A stretch of 64,000 bases of DNA from Andreprevotia sp. IGB-42 (GTDB lineage Bacteria; Pseudomonadota; Gammaproteobacteria; Burkholderiales; Chitinibacteraceae): contig NZ_WXTX01000001.1 in NCBI RefSeq assembly GCF_009848685.1, positions 558,001 to 622,000 of the forward strand, in the 5' to 3' direction. Position numbers and translations under genes: made by a program. The notes under the pieces are model-generated. The model made no database searches and was not told the origin of the DNA. It saw only the letters and a program-made list of their open reading frames with translations. Below are positions 9,102 through 17,101 of this stretch, one piece after another (within the stretch, counting starts at the first letter, position 1; every line of letters begins with the position of its first letter).

Positions 9102-9189
9102 GTAAAAAAATCCACCAGTCGACGAAAGGCTGGCGCAATTTTTAAAGAAGCACTTTGCAAATGCCACCGTACTACTTGATTTTGCATGA

Positions 9190-9202
9190 CATTTTCAAAA
9201 TG
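9190..9202. promoter_or_regulatory. Second palindrome in the phaC-pbpG divergent promoter region
   Basis: CATTTT-C-AAAATG is a perfect 6-1-6 inverted repeat between the divergent phaC and pbpG genes. Its regulator is unknown. Confidence 0.25.
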
Positions 9203-9291
9203 CTCCGATAGAATCAGTAGTATCTGATAAAGGTCAAGCCCGTATTCACATACGGTAATTTGATCTTTGCGCGCACCCAGGAGCTTTCATC

Positions 9292-10353
9292 ATGCGCCGA
9301 CCGATTCTGTTTCTATGTACTTTGACTGCTGCCGTGGCGCTGATGCTGCCTGGTGTAGTCGAGGCTGCCAGCAAATCCCAAGCCAAATCCCCAAGTAGTG
9401 CCAGCAAGAAAACGGCGACTGCCAAAAGCAACGCCAAGGCCGGCAAACAGCAGGCCAGAACCACGTACGTAACCCGCAACAAGGCAGCTGCGGTCAAACC
9501 GCGCAGCACCGTGGCGCGCACCGCGATTGCCAGTGCCCGCAACAACGTGCGCGTGGCCAAGACCTCCACACTGCCAAGCACGCTGGATCACCCGGGCGTG
9601 CAATCGTCGGGCGTGCTGGTGCTCAACGAAATCAGCGGCGAAGTCATTTATGAAAAGAATGCCGACAACGTCACCCCCATCGCGTCGATCACCAAGCTGA
9701 TGACCGCGATGGTGACGCTGGATGCGCACCTGCCGATGAATCAGCTGATCACCATCAGCGATGAAGATACCGATACGCTGAAGGGCACCAGCTCGCGCCT
9801 GACCGTGGGCACCACGCTCACCCGCGCCGAAGTGATGCTGCTGGCGCTGATGTCGTCGGAAAACCGCGCCGCTGCCGCGCTGGCCCGCTCCTACCCCGGT
9901 GGCCGCGACCTGTTCATCCGCAAGATGAACGAAAAAGCCGCCATGCTGGGCATGCGCAATTCGCGCTTCTATGATTCGACCGGCCTCACGCCCAACAATG
10001 TCTCCACCCCGCGTGATCTGGCGCTGATGGTGAAGGCGGCGCACGGCTACCCGGAGATCCATCATTTCACCACGTCGAGCGAATACAGCTTCGTCTCCAA
10101 TGCCACCGGGCGCGAGCTGATCTTCCGTAACACCAATCCGCTGGTGAAGGACGAAGACTGGCAGATCGGCATTTCCAAGACCGGCTTCATCAACGAAGCC
10201 GGCCGCTGCCTGGTGATGCAGGCCACCATCGACGACACGCCGGTGGTGATGATCCTGCTCGATTCCAACGGCAAATACACCCGCATCGGCGATGCCACAC
10301 GTGTACGCAAGTGGCTGGAAAACAGCCCGACCGCCAAGCTGCGCGCAGGTTGA
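9292..10353 (+). CDS. pbpG: D-alanyl-D-alanine endopeptidase, PBP7-type
   Basis: A 353-residue secreted serine peptidase of family S11 that cuts peptidoglycan cross-links in the periplasm. Signal peptide: residues 1-26, ending VVEAA. Residues ~27-95 are a Lys/Ala/Ser-rich low-complexity stretch, unusually long for PBP7. All three penicillin-binding motifs follow: S132-I-T-K135, S189-E-N191 and K296-T-G298. There is no C-terminal amphipathic anchor domain of the DacA kind, which supports PBP7. An AGGAG ribosome site precedes the ATG. It is divergent from phaC, and a shared bidirectional terminator separates it from trxC. Confidence 0.92.
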   Translation: MRRPILFLCTLTAAVALMLPGVVEAASKSQAKSPSSASKKTATAKSNAKAGKQQARTTYVTRNKAAAVKPRSTVARTAIASARNNVRVAKTSTLPSTLDHPGVQSSGVLVLNEISGEVIYEKNADNVTPIASITKLMTAMVTLDAHLPMNQLITISDEDTDTLKGTSSRLTVGTTLTRAEVMLLALMSSENRAAAALARSYPGGRDLFIRKMNEKAAMLGMRNSRFYDSTGLTPNNVSTPRDLALMVKAAHGYPEIHHFTTSSEYSFVSNATGRELIFRNTNPLVKDEDWQIGISKTGFINEAGRCLVMQATIDDTPVVMILLDSNGKYTRIGDATRVRKWLENSPTAKLRAG

Positions 10354-10390
10354 TTGCTGGCCATGCCTGACTGGCCGTGCCTAGAATACG

Positions 10391-10416
10391 AAAACGCCCG
10401 GTTTACCGGGCGTTTT
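10391..10416. terminator. Bidirectional terminator between pbpG and trxC
   Basis: The stem CGCCCGG / CCGGGCG with a TTTA loop is flanked by AAAA on the left and TTTTT on the right, so it can end both pbpG (+) and trxC (-). Confidence 0.85.
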
Positions 10417-10450
10417 TCATTGCTGCATCAGCCGATATGGCAACCAGCCA

Positions 10451-10876
10451 TCAATCCACAAAACCCATCACCCACGCCTTGAACTGCCCTGCCGACATGG
10501 CGCCGTTCAGGCGCTCGACCTGCTGGCCGCGATCAAATGCGATCAGCGTGGGAATACTGCGGATCTGGTACTGCGCGCTCAATGCCTGCTCGGCATCGGT
10601 ATCGACCTTGATGAATATGGCCTTCTTGCCAAAGTACTCGGCAGCCGACGCAAACGCCGGTGCAAACACCTGGCACGGGCCGCACCAGGTTGCCCAGAAA
10701 TCGATCACCACCGGCACGGTGGCGTGCTTGATGATTTCCGGCACGTTCTCGGTGGTGCCGATCAGCGGTTTGCCGGACAGCAGCGGCTCGTGACAGGCGC
10801 CGCAATTGGGCGCTTCTTTCAGCCGTGGTGCTTCCAGCCGGTTTCCGGCGTTGCAATGGGGGCAGGCAATGATCAT
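10451..10876 (-). CDS. trxC: Thioredoxin 2 (zinc-binding TrxC)
   Basis: A 141-residue cytosolic disulfide reductase. The N-terminal extension carries two zinc-ligand pairs, C5-x-x-C8 and C25-x-x-C28, followed by the thioredoxin fold with W64-C65-G-P-C68. That arrangement is specific to TrxC rather than TrxA. Its ATG overlaps the stop of the upstream metallohydrolase gene by 4 bp, so it is translated as the second gene of a two-gene operon divergent from a BigR/SqrR-like regulator. This context suggests a role in reducing persulfides or protein polysulfides (inference). Confidence 0.93.
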   Translation of the reverse strand: MIIACPHCNAGNRLEAPRLKEAPNCGACHEPLLSGKPLIGTTENVPEIIKHATVPVVIDFWATWCGPCQVFAPAFASAAEYFGKKAIFIKVDTDAEQALSAQYQIRSIPTLIAFDRGQQVERLNGAMSAGQFKAWVMGFVD

Positions 10877-11763
10877 GGTGATTCCTTTCCAACCGCATTC
10901 AGCGGGATTTTCAGATAACGCGTGCCGTTTGCCGCGGGTTCAGGCAGGCGGCCGGCACAGATATTGACCTGCAGCGCAGGCAGGATCAAGACCGGCATCT
11001 CCAGCGTGGCATCGCGCGCTTCGCGCATCGCCACGAATCCGGCTCGCGTGGTACATGCATCCAGGTGGATATTGCCCGCTTTCTGCGCGGCAATACTACT
11101 TTGCGGCTGCACTTCGCTCCGCGCTGGCGGAGGATAATCGTGGCAGACGAAAAAGCGCGTGGCACCCGGCAATGCATAGAGCGTCTGCACCGAATCGTAC
11201 AACGTGCCGGCATCGCCACCGGGGAAATCGCAGCGGGCACTGCCCACATCCGGCGGGAACAGCGTATCGCCAGCGAAAAGCGCATCGCCGATCAGGTAGG
11301 CCACGTCGGCCGGCGTATGACCGGGCACCGGCAGCACCTGCGCCTGCAGATCGCCGATGGCAAACAGCGCCTCATCATCGAACAGCACGTCGAACTGCCG
11401 GCCATCCGGCACAAATCCGCCATCCAGGCCATACAGCGCCTTGAACACGCGCTGCACTTCGGTAATGCGTTTGCCGATCGCCACCTTGCCGCCCAGCTCC
11501 CCCTGCAACCACTGCGCGGCGGAGAGATGATCGGCATGCGCGTGGGTTTCCAGTATCCAGCTCACCCGCAGCGCATGCTCACGCACGAAAGCGGTGAGCT
11601 GCTGCGCGCCATGCGCCGTGGTACGCGCCGATCTGGCATCGAAATCGAGCACCGGATCGATGATGGCCGCATGGCCGCCTGTGCGGTCGTACACCACGTA
11701 GCTGAACGTGCCGGTGCGCGCATCGAAGAATGGCTGCACCTGTGGCTGGGAAAGGTGGGGCAT
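10873..11763 (-). CDS. MBL-fold hydrolase, persulfide dioxygenase-like (ETHE1/Blh type)
   Basis: A 296-residue metallo-beta-lactamase-fold protein. Metal ligands are visible: T-H-A-H-A-D-H near residue 75, H in 'PVPGHTPAD' near 154, D in 'FAGDTLFPPD' near 169 and H in 'FFVCHDYPP' near 210. The GDTLF/CHDY pattern and length fit glutathione persulfide dioxygenases, which oxidise GSSH to sulfite. Unlike several Blh proteins there is no rhodanese domain. The ATG at 11763 has GGAG upstream; an in-frame start at 11793 would run into the AT-rich operator candidate. It is the first gene of an operon with trxC. Direct assay would be needed to exclude another glyoxalase II-like activity. Confidence 0.85.
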   Translation of the reverse strand: MPHLSQPQVQPFFDARTGTFSYVVYDRTGGHAAIIDPVLDFDARSARTTAHGAQQLTAFVREHALRVSWILETHAHADHLSAAQWLQGELGGKVAIGKRITEVQRVFKALYGLDGGFVPDGRQFDVLFDDEALFAIGDLQAQVLPVPGHTPADVAYLIGDALFAGDTLFPPDVGSARCDFPGGDAGTLYDSVQTLYALPGATRFFVCHDYPPPARSEVQPQSSIAAQKAGNIHLDACTTRAGFVAMREARDATLEMPVLILPALQVNICAGRLPEPAANGTRYLKIPLNAVGKESP

Positions 11764-11791
11764 GCAGGCTCCGGTCAATTTACTTGCATAC

Positions 11792-11813
11792 ATTATATAT
11801 AAATATATATTAT
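11792..11813. promoter_or_regulatory. AT-rich inverted repeat, candidate BigR/SqrR-like operator
   Basis: A 22-bp inverted repeat of only A and T: two 10-bp arms with one mismatch around an AA centre. It lies 28 bp upstream of the metallohydrolase ATG and 29 bp upstream of the regulator ATG, so one site could control both directions. BigR is known to bind AT-rich palindromes in comparable intergenic regions. Confidence 0.65.
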
Positions 11814-11842
11814 TTCAACACTAGCCAACCCGATGCACCGCC

Positions 11843-12193
11843 ATGCTCTCACCCGCCCAGCTTGAACAGCTGCGTTTATCCGCCGGCCGTGCCAGCACCC
11901 TACTCAAGGTGCTCGCCAATCCCGATCGCCTGCTGCTGCTGTGCCAGATGGTGGATGGCGAACGCTGCGTGGCCGATTTTGCAGCGGCCACCGGCATACT
12001 GCAGCCTACGCTCTCCCAGCAACTGGGCGTGCTGCGCAACGAGCAACTGGTGGATACGCGGCGCGAAGGCAAGCGCATCTACTACCGGCTGGCCAGCCAC
12101 GACGTACTGGCGGTACTGCGCGTGCTGTACGACCTTTACTGCACGGCGCCGGCTGCCCCCGCCGTCGTGCAGGGCCACCACAAGGAGCAATGA
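11843..12193 (+). CDS. bigR: ArsR-family sulfide/persulfide-sensing repressor, BigR/SqrR-like
   Basis: A 116-residue winged-helix regulator. The recognition region 'LQPTLSQQLGVLRNEQLVDTRREGKRIYYRL' is close to BigR/SqrR/YgaV proteins. Two cysteines, C34 and C100, are 66 residues apart, the same separation as the persulfide-sensing pair in SqrR (C41/C107) and BigR (C42/C108); C42 is additional. Members release DNA when these cysteines form a polysulfide bridge. The flanking genes (persulfide dioxygenase-like, TrxC, YeeE/YedE, SulP) match that role. It is the first gene of the plus-strand operon; the next gene starts one base after its stop. Confidence 0.9.
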   Translation: MLSPAQLEQLRLSAGRASTLLKVLANPDRLLLLCQMVDGERCVADFAAATGILQPTLSQQLGVLRNEQLVDTRREGKRIYYRLASHDVLAVLRVLYDLYCTAPAAPAVVQGHHKEQ

Positions 12194-12194
12194 C

Positions 12195-12638
12195 ATGGTT
12201 ATAGACTGGGCCAGCTTCACGCCATGGTCTGCGCTGGCAGGTGGTGCGCTGATCGGCGCCGCAGCCGGGCTGCTTGCACTGCTGGCCGGGCGTATCGCCG
12301 GCATCAGCGGCATCGTGGGCGGGCTGCTGGCGCGCAGCAGCGTGCAGGCCGGCGAGCGCTGGCGCTGGGCATTCATGCTGGGCGTGTTGCTTGCCGCGCC
12401 GCTTTACCTGCTGCGGGCGCCGCAACCGATATTCCAGCTGGCAGCCAGCCCGGCCTGGAGCGTCATTGCCGGGCTGCTGGTTGGCGTGGGCTCCCGCTAC
12501 GCAGGCGGTTGCACCAGCGGCCACGGCGTATGCGGGCTGGCGCGCTGGTCGCCCCGCTCGCTGGTGGCAGTGCTCAGCTTCATGGCTGCGGGCTTCGTCA
12601 CGGTTTATCTGCTACGCCATGTGCTGGCCACTGGATAA
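12195..12638 (+). CDS. YeeE/YedE-family membrane protein, first half
   Basis: A 147-residue membrane protein with about four hydrophobic segments. The motif '[16 protein letters not shown]' near residues 98-113 is the conserved cysteine/glycine region of YeeE/YedE (DUF395) transporters, which import thiosulfate. In E. coli YeeE one long chain holds both repeats; here they are separate genes (this one and the next). AAGGAG lies just upstream of the ATG at 12195. The protein probably pairs with the product of 12649-13059. Confidence 0.88.
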   Translation: MVIDWASFTPWSALAGGALIGAAAGLLALLAGRIAGISGIVGGLLARSSVQAGERWRWAFMLGVLLAAPLYLLRAPQPIFQLAASPAWSVIAGLLVGVGSRYAGGCTSGHGVCGLARWSPRSLVAVLSFMAAGFVTVYLLRHVLATG

Positions 12639-12648
12639 GGACATCACC

Positions 12649-13059
12649 ATGCGCAATCTGATTGCTTTACTGGCAGGGTTGATTTTCGGGCTGGGCCTGA
12701 TCATCTCCGGCATGGTCAACCCGGCCAAGGTGCAGGGCTTTCTGGACATCACCGGCCAATGGGATCCGAGCCTGGCGCTGGTGATGGCCGCAGCCATTGC
12801 GGTGGCTACGCCGCTGTTCTGGCTGGCGCGCCGCCGGCGCAGCACCCTGCTGACGGGGGAAGCCATGGCCTTGCCCAGCGCCACCATCATCGACCGCAAA
12901 CTGATCCTGGGCAGCCTGGCATTCGGCGCGGGCTGGGGGCTGGCCGGCATCTGCCCCGGCCCGGCGGTGGTTGCCGCTGCGCTGGGGGAGCTGACCGTGT
13001 TGCCATTCCTGCTGGCCATGCTGGCCGGCATGGTCATCCATCGCATGCTGCAACGCTGA
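12649..13059 (+). CDS. YeeE/YedE-family membrane protein, second half (DUF6691-like)
   Basis: A 136-residue membrane protein starting 'MRNLIALLAGLIFGLGLIISGM', with the conserved 'GAGWGLAGICPGPAVV' containing a single cysteine (about residue 101). This is the usual partner of the preceding short YeeE. The pair is frequently found with BigR-type regulators and sulfide-detoxifying enzymes. The ATG at 12649 follows AAGGA. Its TGA overlaps the ATG of the SulP gene. Confidence 0.88.
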   Translation: MRNLIALLAGLIFGLGLIISGMVNPAKVQGFLDITGQWDPSLALVMAAAIAVATPLFWLARRRRSTLLTGEAMALPSATIIDRKLILGSLAFGAGWGLAGICPGPAVVAAALGELTVLPFLLAMLAGMVIHRMLQR

Positions 13060-14735
13060 TGGATGCGCCCGTGAACGCCCCGACGCCCTCACCGGATCAC
13101 CGCATGTTGCTGCAACGCTGGCTGCCCATGCTGCGCTGGCTACCCCGCTACACGCTCAAAACGCTGCTGGCCGATCTGGGCGCCAGTGTGATCGTCGCCA
13201 TCCTGCTGATCCCGCAAAGCATGGCGTACGCATTGATTGCCGGCCTGCCACCGCAGGCGGGCCTGTACGCCAGCACCCTGCCCCTGCTGGTGTACGCGGT
13301 ACTGGGCAGCAGCATGACGCAATCGGTAGGGCCGATGGCGCTGACCTCATTGATGACCGCCAGCGCGCTGGCGCCACTGGTGGCGGGTGGCATACCGCCG
13401 TTGGCGGCCGCTGCGGCGCTGGCGTTGCTGTCCGGCATGCTGCTGCTGGGCTTCGGTGTGCTGCGGCTGGGTTTTCTCACTTATTTCCTGTCGCAACCGG
13501 TGGTATCGGGCTTTACCAGTGGCACTGCGCTGCTGATAGCCGCCGGGCAGCTGCAGCCACTGCTGGCCGATTCCACCGCGTTTGGCTTGTGCGCGCTGGC
13601 ATTGCTGGCGCTGGCCGGCGAAGGCGTCAGCCGCTGGCTGCGCTCGCCCACGCAAGCACTGCTGGCCGGGCGGATACTGCCCTTGCTGGTGCTGATTGCA
13701 CTGGCACTGTGGGCTGCGCAGCATGGGCATATCGCTACCCTGGGGCATCTGCCGGCAGACTTTGCCAACTGGCACTGGCCGGCGCTGGATGCTGGCCTGG
13801 CACGCACGCTGTTCGTGCCTGCGTTGCTGATCGGCCTGGTGGGCTTTCTGCAGAGCATCACCATTGCACAAACACTGGCACTGCAGCGGCGCGAAACCAT
13901 CAACCCGGATCAGGAGCTGGTGGCGCTGGGCGCCAGTAACGTGGCGGCGGCCTGCGTGGGCGGGCTGCCGGTCAGCGGGGGGTTCTCCCGCACCGCGGTG
14001 AATGCGCAGGCCGGTGCACGAACACCGCTGGCAGGCGTGTTTACCGCCGGCTGGATCGTGCTGGCCACCTTGTGGCTGGGCGACTGGCTGGCGCTGCTGC
14101 CCAAGGCCGCGCTGGCGGCCACCATCATCATTGCCGCAGCGCGGTTGATCGACTGGCGCATGCTGCTCAGCACCTGGCGATTTGGCCGCCGCGATGGCAT
14201 CGCGTTGCTGGCCACGCTGCTGGCCACCGTCACGCTGGGTGCGGTGGAAGGCGTGGCAGTGGGCGTGGTCCTGTCACTGGCGCTGTTCATCTATCGCACC
14301 AGCCGTCCGCAGGTGGTGGAAGTGGGCCGGCTACCGGGAACGGAGCACTTCCGCAATGTGGCGCGCTATGCGGTGGAAACGCAGACGGAAATCGTGCTGG
14401 TGCGCATCGACGAGCAACTGTACTTTGGCAACACGCGCCATGTGGAATGCGCGCTCAGCGACCTGCTGGCACGCCACGCCGGTGCGCACGAACTGGTACT
14501 GGTGCTGTCCGCGGTGAACGATGTCGACTACAGCGGTGCCGACTGGCTGATCCGCCTGCAGCAGACGCTGCGCGAGCGGCATATCCGCATCCATCTGGCG
14601 GAAGTGAAGGCACTGGTACGCGAACAACTGGAACGTGGCGGCGTGCTGGCCGCACTCGATGGCGAGCTCTTCCTCAGCGCCAACGATGCCTACAACGCAC
14701 TTGGTCAGCCGCAGGCGCCCGATTACGTCATCTAG
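13059..14735 (+). CDS. SulP-family anion transporter with STAS domain
   Basis: A 558-residue inner-membrane transporter. Residues ~25-425 give 12-14 hydrophobic segments with the SulP signature 'ILLIPQSMAYALIAGLPPQAGLYAS'. Residues ~450-550 form a cytoplasmic STAS domain ('LYFGNTRHVECALSDLL', 'VNDVDYSGADWLIRL'). SulP proteins move sulfate or other oxyanions. As the last gene of the BigR operon it may handle sulfite or sulfate made from persulfide oxidation, taking the place of the TauE-type exporter of other BigR operons (inference). The start is fixed by the TGATG overlap; longer readings extend into the previous gene. Confidence 0.9.
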   Translation: MDAPVNAPTPSPDHRMLLQRWLPMLRWLPRYTLKTLLADLGASVIVAILLIPQSMAYALIAGLPPQAGLYASTLPLLVYAVLGSSMTQSVGPMALTSLMTASALAPLVAGGIPPLAAAAALALLSGMLLLGFGVLRLGFLTYFLSQPVVSGFTSGTALLIAAGQLQPLLADSTAFGLCALALLALAGEGVSRWLRSPTQALLAGRILPLLVLIALALWAAQHGHIATLGHLPADFANWHWPALDAGLARTLFVPALLIGLVGFLQSITIAQTLALQRRETINPDQELVALGASNVAAACVGGLPVSGGFSRTAVNAQAGARTPLAGVFTAGWIVLATLWLGDWLALLPKAALAATIIIAAARLIDWRMLLSTWRFGRRDGIALLATLLATVTLGAVEGVAVGVVLSLALFIYRTSRPQVVEVGRLPGTEHFRNVARYAVETQTEIVLVRIDEQLYFGNTRHVECALSDLLARHAGAHELVLVLSAVNDVDYSGADWLIRLQQTLRERHIRIHLAEVKALVREQLERGGVLAALDGELFLSANDAYNALGQPQAPDYVI

Positions 14736-14741
14736 CCGGTT

Positions 14742-14772
14742 GGGCGGGAGCTGGCTGGTGCCCTGCCCGCCC
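14742..14772. terminator. GC-rich hairpin between convergent sulP and ltrA
   Basis: GGGCGGG pairs with CCCGCCC across a ~16-nt loop in the 54-bp gap between two convergent genes. There is no T-run, so it is a weak terminator candidate only. Confidence 0.3.
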
Positions 14773-14789
14773 CCGCAACCCGGTGCCCC

Positions 14790-15977
14790 TCAGTGCTGTC
14801 CATGGGCCTCGCGGGGCACGGCACGCCGCGAGCAGGCTTCCCACGCGGCCACCCCCACCAGCAGCACCGTGGTCAACCCGCCCACCATCAGCCGGTCAGT
14901 CAGGTAAGAGAGCGGCACCAGCACCGCCAGTGCAAGCAGCCCGGCCAGATGCGACAGCGGAAAACGGCCATAAACCACTTTCTTGTACAGTGCATTGCCC
15001 AGCAGGTAGACCGCCGGCCCGCCAATCAGCGCGGCCAGCTCCGGCGTGGCGATATGCCCGTCCGGGTGCGCGATCACCAGCTCGTTGGCCACTGCAGACA
15101 CGATCACCCCGCCGATCAGGATCACGTGCACGTAATGGAATGCAGCACCGATGCGGCCGGCATCCTTCGCGTGCACGATGGCCTCGCTGCCGTCCTTGCT
15201 GCTGGTATCGAAATACACCCACCACATGGCCAGGCTGCCGATGAACGCCACCAGGAAGGCGATCAGCAGCGGTGCATCCCAATGCGCGTGATGCCCCAGC
15301 GTGCTGCCGGTGATCAGGATGGATTCGCCCAGCGCCACGATCACGAACAGCTGGCAACGCTCGGCCAGATGGCCGCCTTCGATGGTCCAGTCTTCGGTGC
15401 GCGAGCGCCCGAGGCCGGGCAGCCGGAAACCGGTCATCGGCGACAGGTATTCGCACGCCACGGCCAGTGCCCATAACGCCAGGCGCAACGACATATCGTG
15501 CACCAGCCCGCCGGCAATCCAGAACACTGCCGAGATCAGCAACCAGCACAGGATGCGCTGGAAATTTGCGCTGAGCGCATGACCACGTCCCAGGTGCCAA
15601 AGCACGAACAGGCTACGCCCCACCTGTATCGCCACGTAGCAGCAGGCAAAGATCAGCCCGCGTTCGGCAAATGCCTGCGGTAGCGCTGCGGCCAGCAGCA
15701 GGCCCAGCAACATGATGGCAAACAGCATCACGCGGATCGGCAAGGTATCCGGATCGAACCAGTTGGTTACCCAGCAGGTGTATTGCCAGCCCAGCCACAC
15801 GGCAAACCACAGCACCAGCGTTTGCAGAGCGCCCGGCAAGGTCAGGTCTGCCAGCAGATGATGCGAGAGCTGGGTGACCGCAAACACGTAGATCAGGTCG
15901 AAAAACAGCTCGACAAAGGAAACGCGCGCTTCGTGACCATCACGTGCGCGCAGCAGGCTACCGTTGCGCGATTGCAT
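14790..15977 (-). CDS. ltrA: Low temperature requirement protein A (LtrA) family
   Basis: A 395-residue membrane protein with about 11 hydrophobic segments. The N-terminal 'RARDGHEARVSFVELFFDLIYVFAVTQLSHHL' and the central 'CQLFVIVALGESIL' are diagnostic of the LtrA family (first linked to growth of Listeria at low temperature; biochemical role unknown). I chose the ATG at 15977, preceded by GGAG at 9-nt spacing; another in-frame ATG at 16010 lacks a good ribosome site and would add 11 residues. It lies between a convergent SulP gene and the fbp genes and has no obvious functional link to either. Confidence 0.88.
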   Translation of the reverse strand: MQSRNGSLLRARDGHEARVSFVELFFDLIYVFAVTQLSHHLLADLTLPGALQTLVLWFAVWLGWQYTCWVTNWFDPDTLPIRVMLFAIMLLGLLLAAALPQAFAERGLIFACCYVAIQVGRSLFVLWHLGRGHALSANFQRILCWLLISAVFWIAGGLVHDMSLRLALWALAVACEYLSPMTGFRLPGLGRSRTEDWTIEGGHLAERCQLFVIVALGESILITGSTLGHHAHWDAPLLIAFLVAFIGSLAMWWVYFDTSSKDGSEAIVHAKDAGRIGAAFHYVHVILIGGVIVSAVANELVIAHPDGHIATPELAALIGGPAVYLLGNALYKKVVYGRFPLSHLAGLLALAVLVPLSYLTDRLMVGGLTTVLLVGVAAWEACSRRAVPREAHGQH

Positions 15978-16048
15978 TGCGCGCCACTCCATGCGGTTGG
16001 AATACGCCATTCTGCATGCAAGCGGGCTGCACCGCAGCAGAAGGTGCG

Positions 16049-17101
16049 TTACGTGCTGGCCGGAAAGGCGATCAGGTGATCCAGCTCCAGCCGGATACCG
16101 ATGGCTTCGCCGATCTGGTGATCGTGATGGCTGGGCACCAGGGACAACACGCGCGCGCCGGAAGGCAGGCCCAGCGTGTACAAAAACTCCGCACCGCGGA
16201 ACGCACGGTTGAGCACCGTGGCCTTGAAATCACTGGCATCGTCGTGCTGGATATCGTCCGGGCGGATCAGCACATCGACCTTGCCGCCGCCATTGCAGGC
16301 CAGCGGCACCGTGCGGCAGATCTGCCCCAGCTCGAAGTCGATGCACGCCGGGCCAGTCACCGTGCCGGGCAGCAACACGCCTTCGCCAATGAAATCCGCC
16401 ACGTAGCGATCCGCCGGCTGGTGGTAAAGATCGTACGGCGTGGCCCACTGGCGGATGGCGCCGCTCAGCATCACGCCCACCTTGTCTGCCACCGCGAATG
16501 CTTCGCGCTGATCGTGCGTGACCAGCACCGCCGTGGTACCTGCCGCCTTGAGGATGGTGCGCACGTCCTGCGCCAGCCGCTCGCGCAGTTCCACATCCAG
16601 GTTGGAGAACGGTTCATCCAGCAACAGCAGGCGCGGTTGCGGCGCCAGCGCGCGTGCCAGCGCCACGCGCTGCTGCTGACCGCCGGACAACTGGTGCGGG
16701 TAGCGTTGGCCCTGGCCAGCAAGGCCGACCAGATCGAGCAGCTCGTCCACGCGTTGCGCGGCGTTGGCTGCCTTGCCGAGGCCAAAGCCGATATTGCCGG
16801 CCACGGTGAGGTGCGGAAACAGCGCGTAATCCTGGAACACCATACCGATGCGGCGTTGCTCCGGCGGCAGGTGAATGCCGTTGCCGGCAACCGGCGCACC
16901 GGCAATCTGCAGGCTGCCGCCTGTCAATGCCTCGAAGCCGGCAATGGCACGCAGCACCGTGGTCTTGCCGCAACCGGAATGGCCGAGCAGGCAGCCGATT
17001 TCGCCTTCGGCCAGTTGCAGCGACAGCGCTTCGACCACGGTGTGCGCGCCGTAGCGCAGCGAAATCTGGTCCAGCGCCAGCATGGGGATGGATTCAGGCA
17101 T
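16049..17101 (-). CDS. fbpC: Iron(III) ABC transporter, ATP-binding protein
   Basis: A 350-residue ATPase. Walker A 'GHSGCGKTT' at 40-48, Q-loop 'VFQDYALFPHLTV', signature 'LSGGQQQR', Walker B 'LLLLDEPF' and switch histidine in 'VTHDQREA' are all intact. A ~120-residue C-terminal TOBE-like region follows. It energises the FbpB channel. Its ATG lies inside the end of fbpB (8-bp overlap), so the two are translationally coupled; a GTG at 17110 is a less likely start. In the same strand and region, fbpA is about 4.5 kb upstream with three unrelated membrane genes between. Confidence 0.9.
   Translation of the reverse strand: MPESIPMLALDQISLRYGAHTVVEALSLQLAEGEIGCLLGHSGCGKTTVLRAIAGFEALTGGSLQIAGAPVAGNGIHLPPEQRRIGMVFQDYALFPHLTVAGNIGFGLGKAANAAQRVDELLDLVGLAGQGQRYPHQLSGGQQQRVALARALAPQPRLLLLDEPFSNLDVELRERLAQDVRTILKAAGTTAVLVTHDQREAFAVADKVGVMLSGAIRQWATPYDLYHQPADRYVADFIGEGVLLPGTVTGPACIDFELGQICRTVPLACNGGGKVDVLIRPDDIQHDDASDFKATVLNRAFRGAEFLYTLGLPSGARVLSLVPSHHDHQIGEAIGIRLELDHLIAFPAST

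Noticed and set aside
7235-9145. 636-codon open frame on the plus strand
   Set aside because: Antisense to phaC, which has a complete catalytic triad. It is a shadow frame.
12759-13058. Extended N-terminus for the SulP gene reaching to 12759
   Set aside because: The extra ~100 residues overlap the short YeeE-like gene in another frame and are Arg/Gly/His-rich; the overlapping ATG at 13059 gives a standard SulP start.
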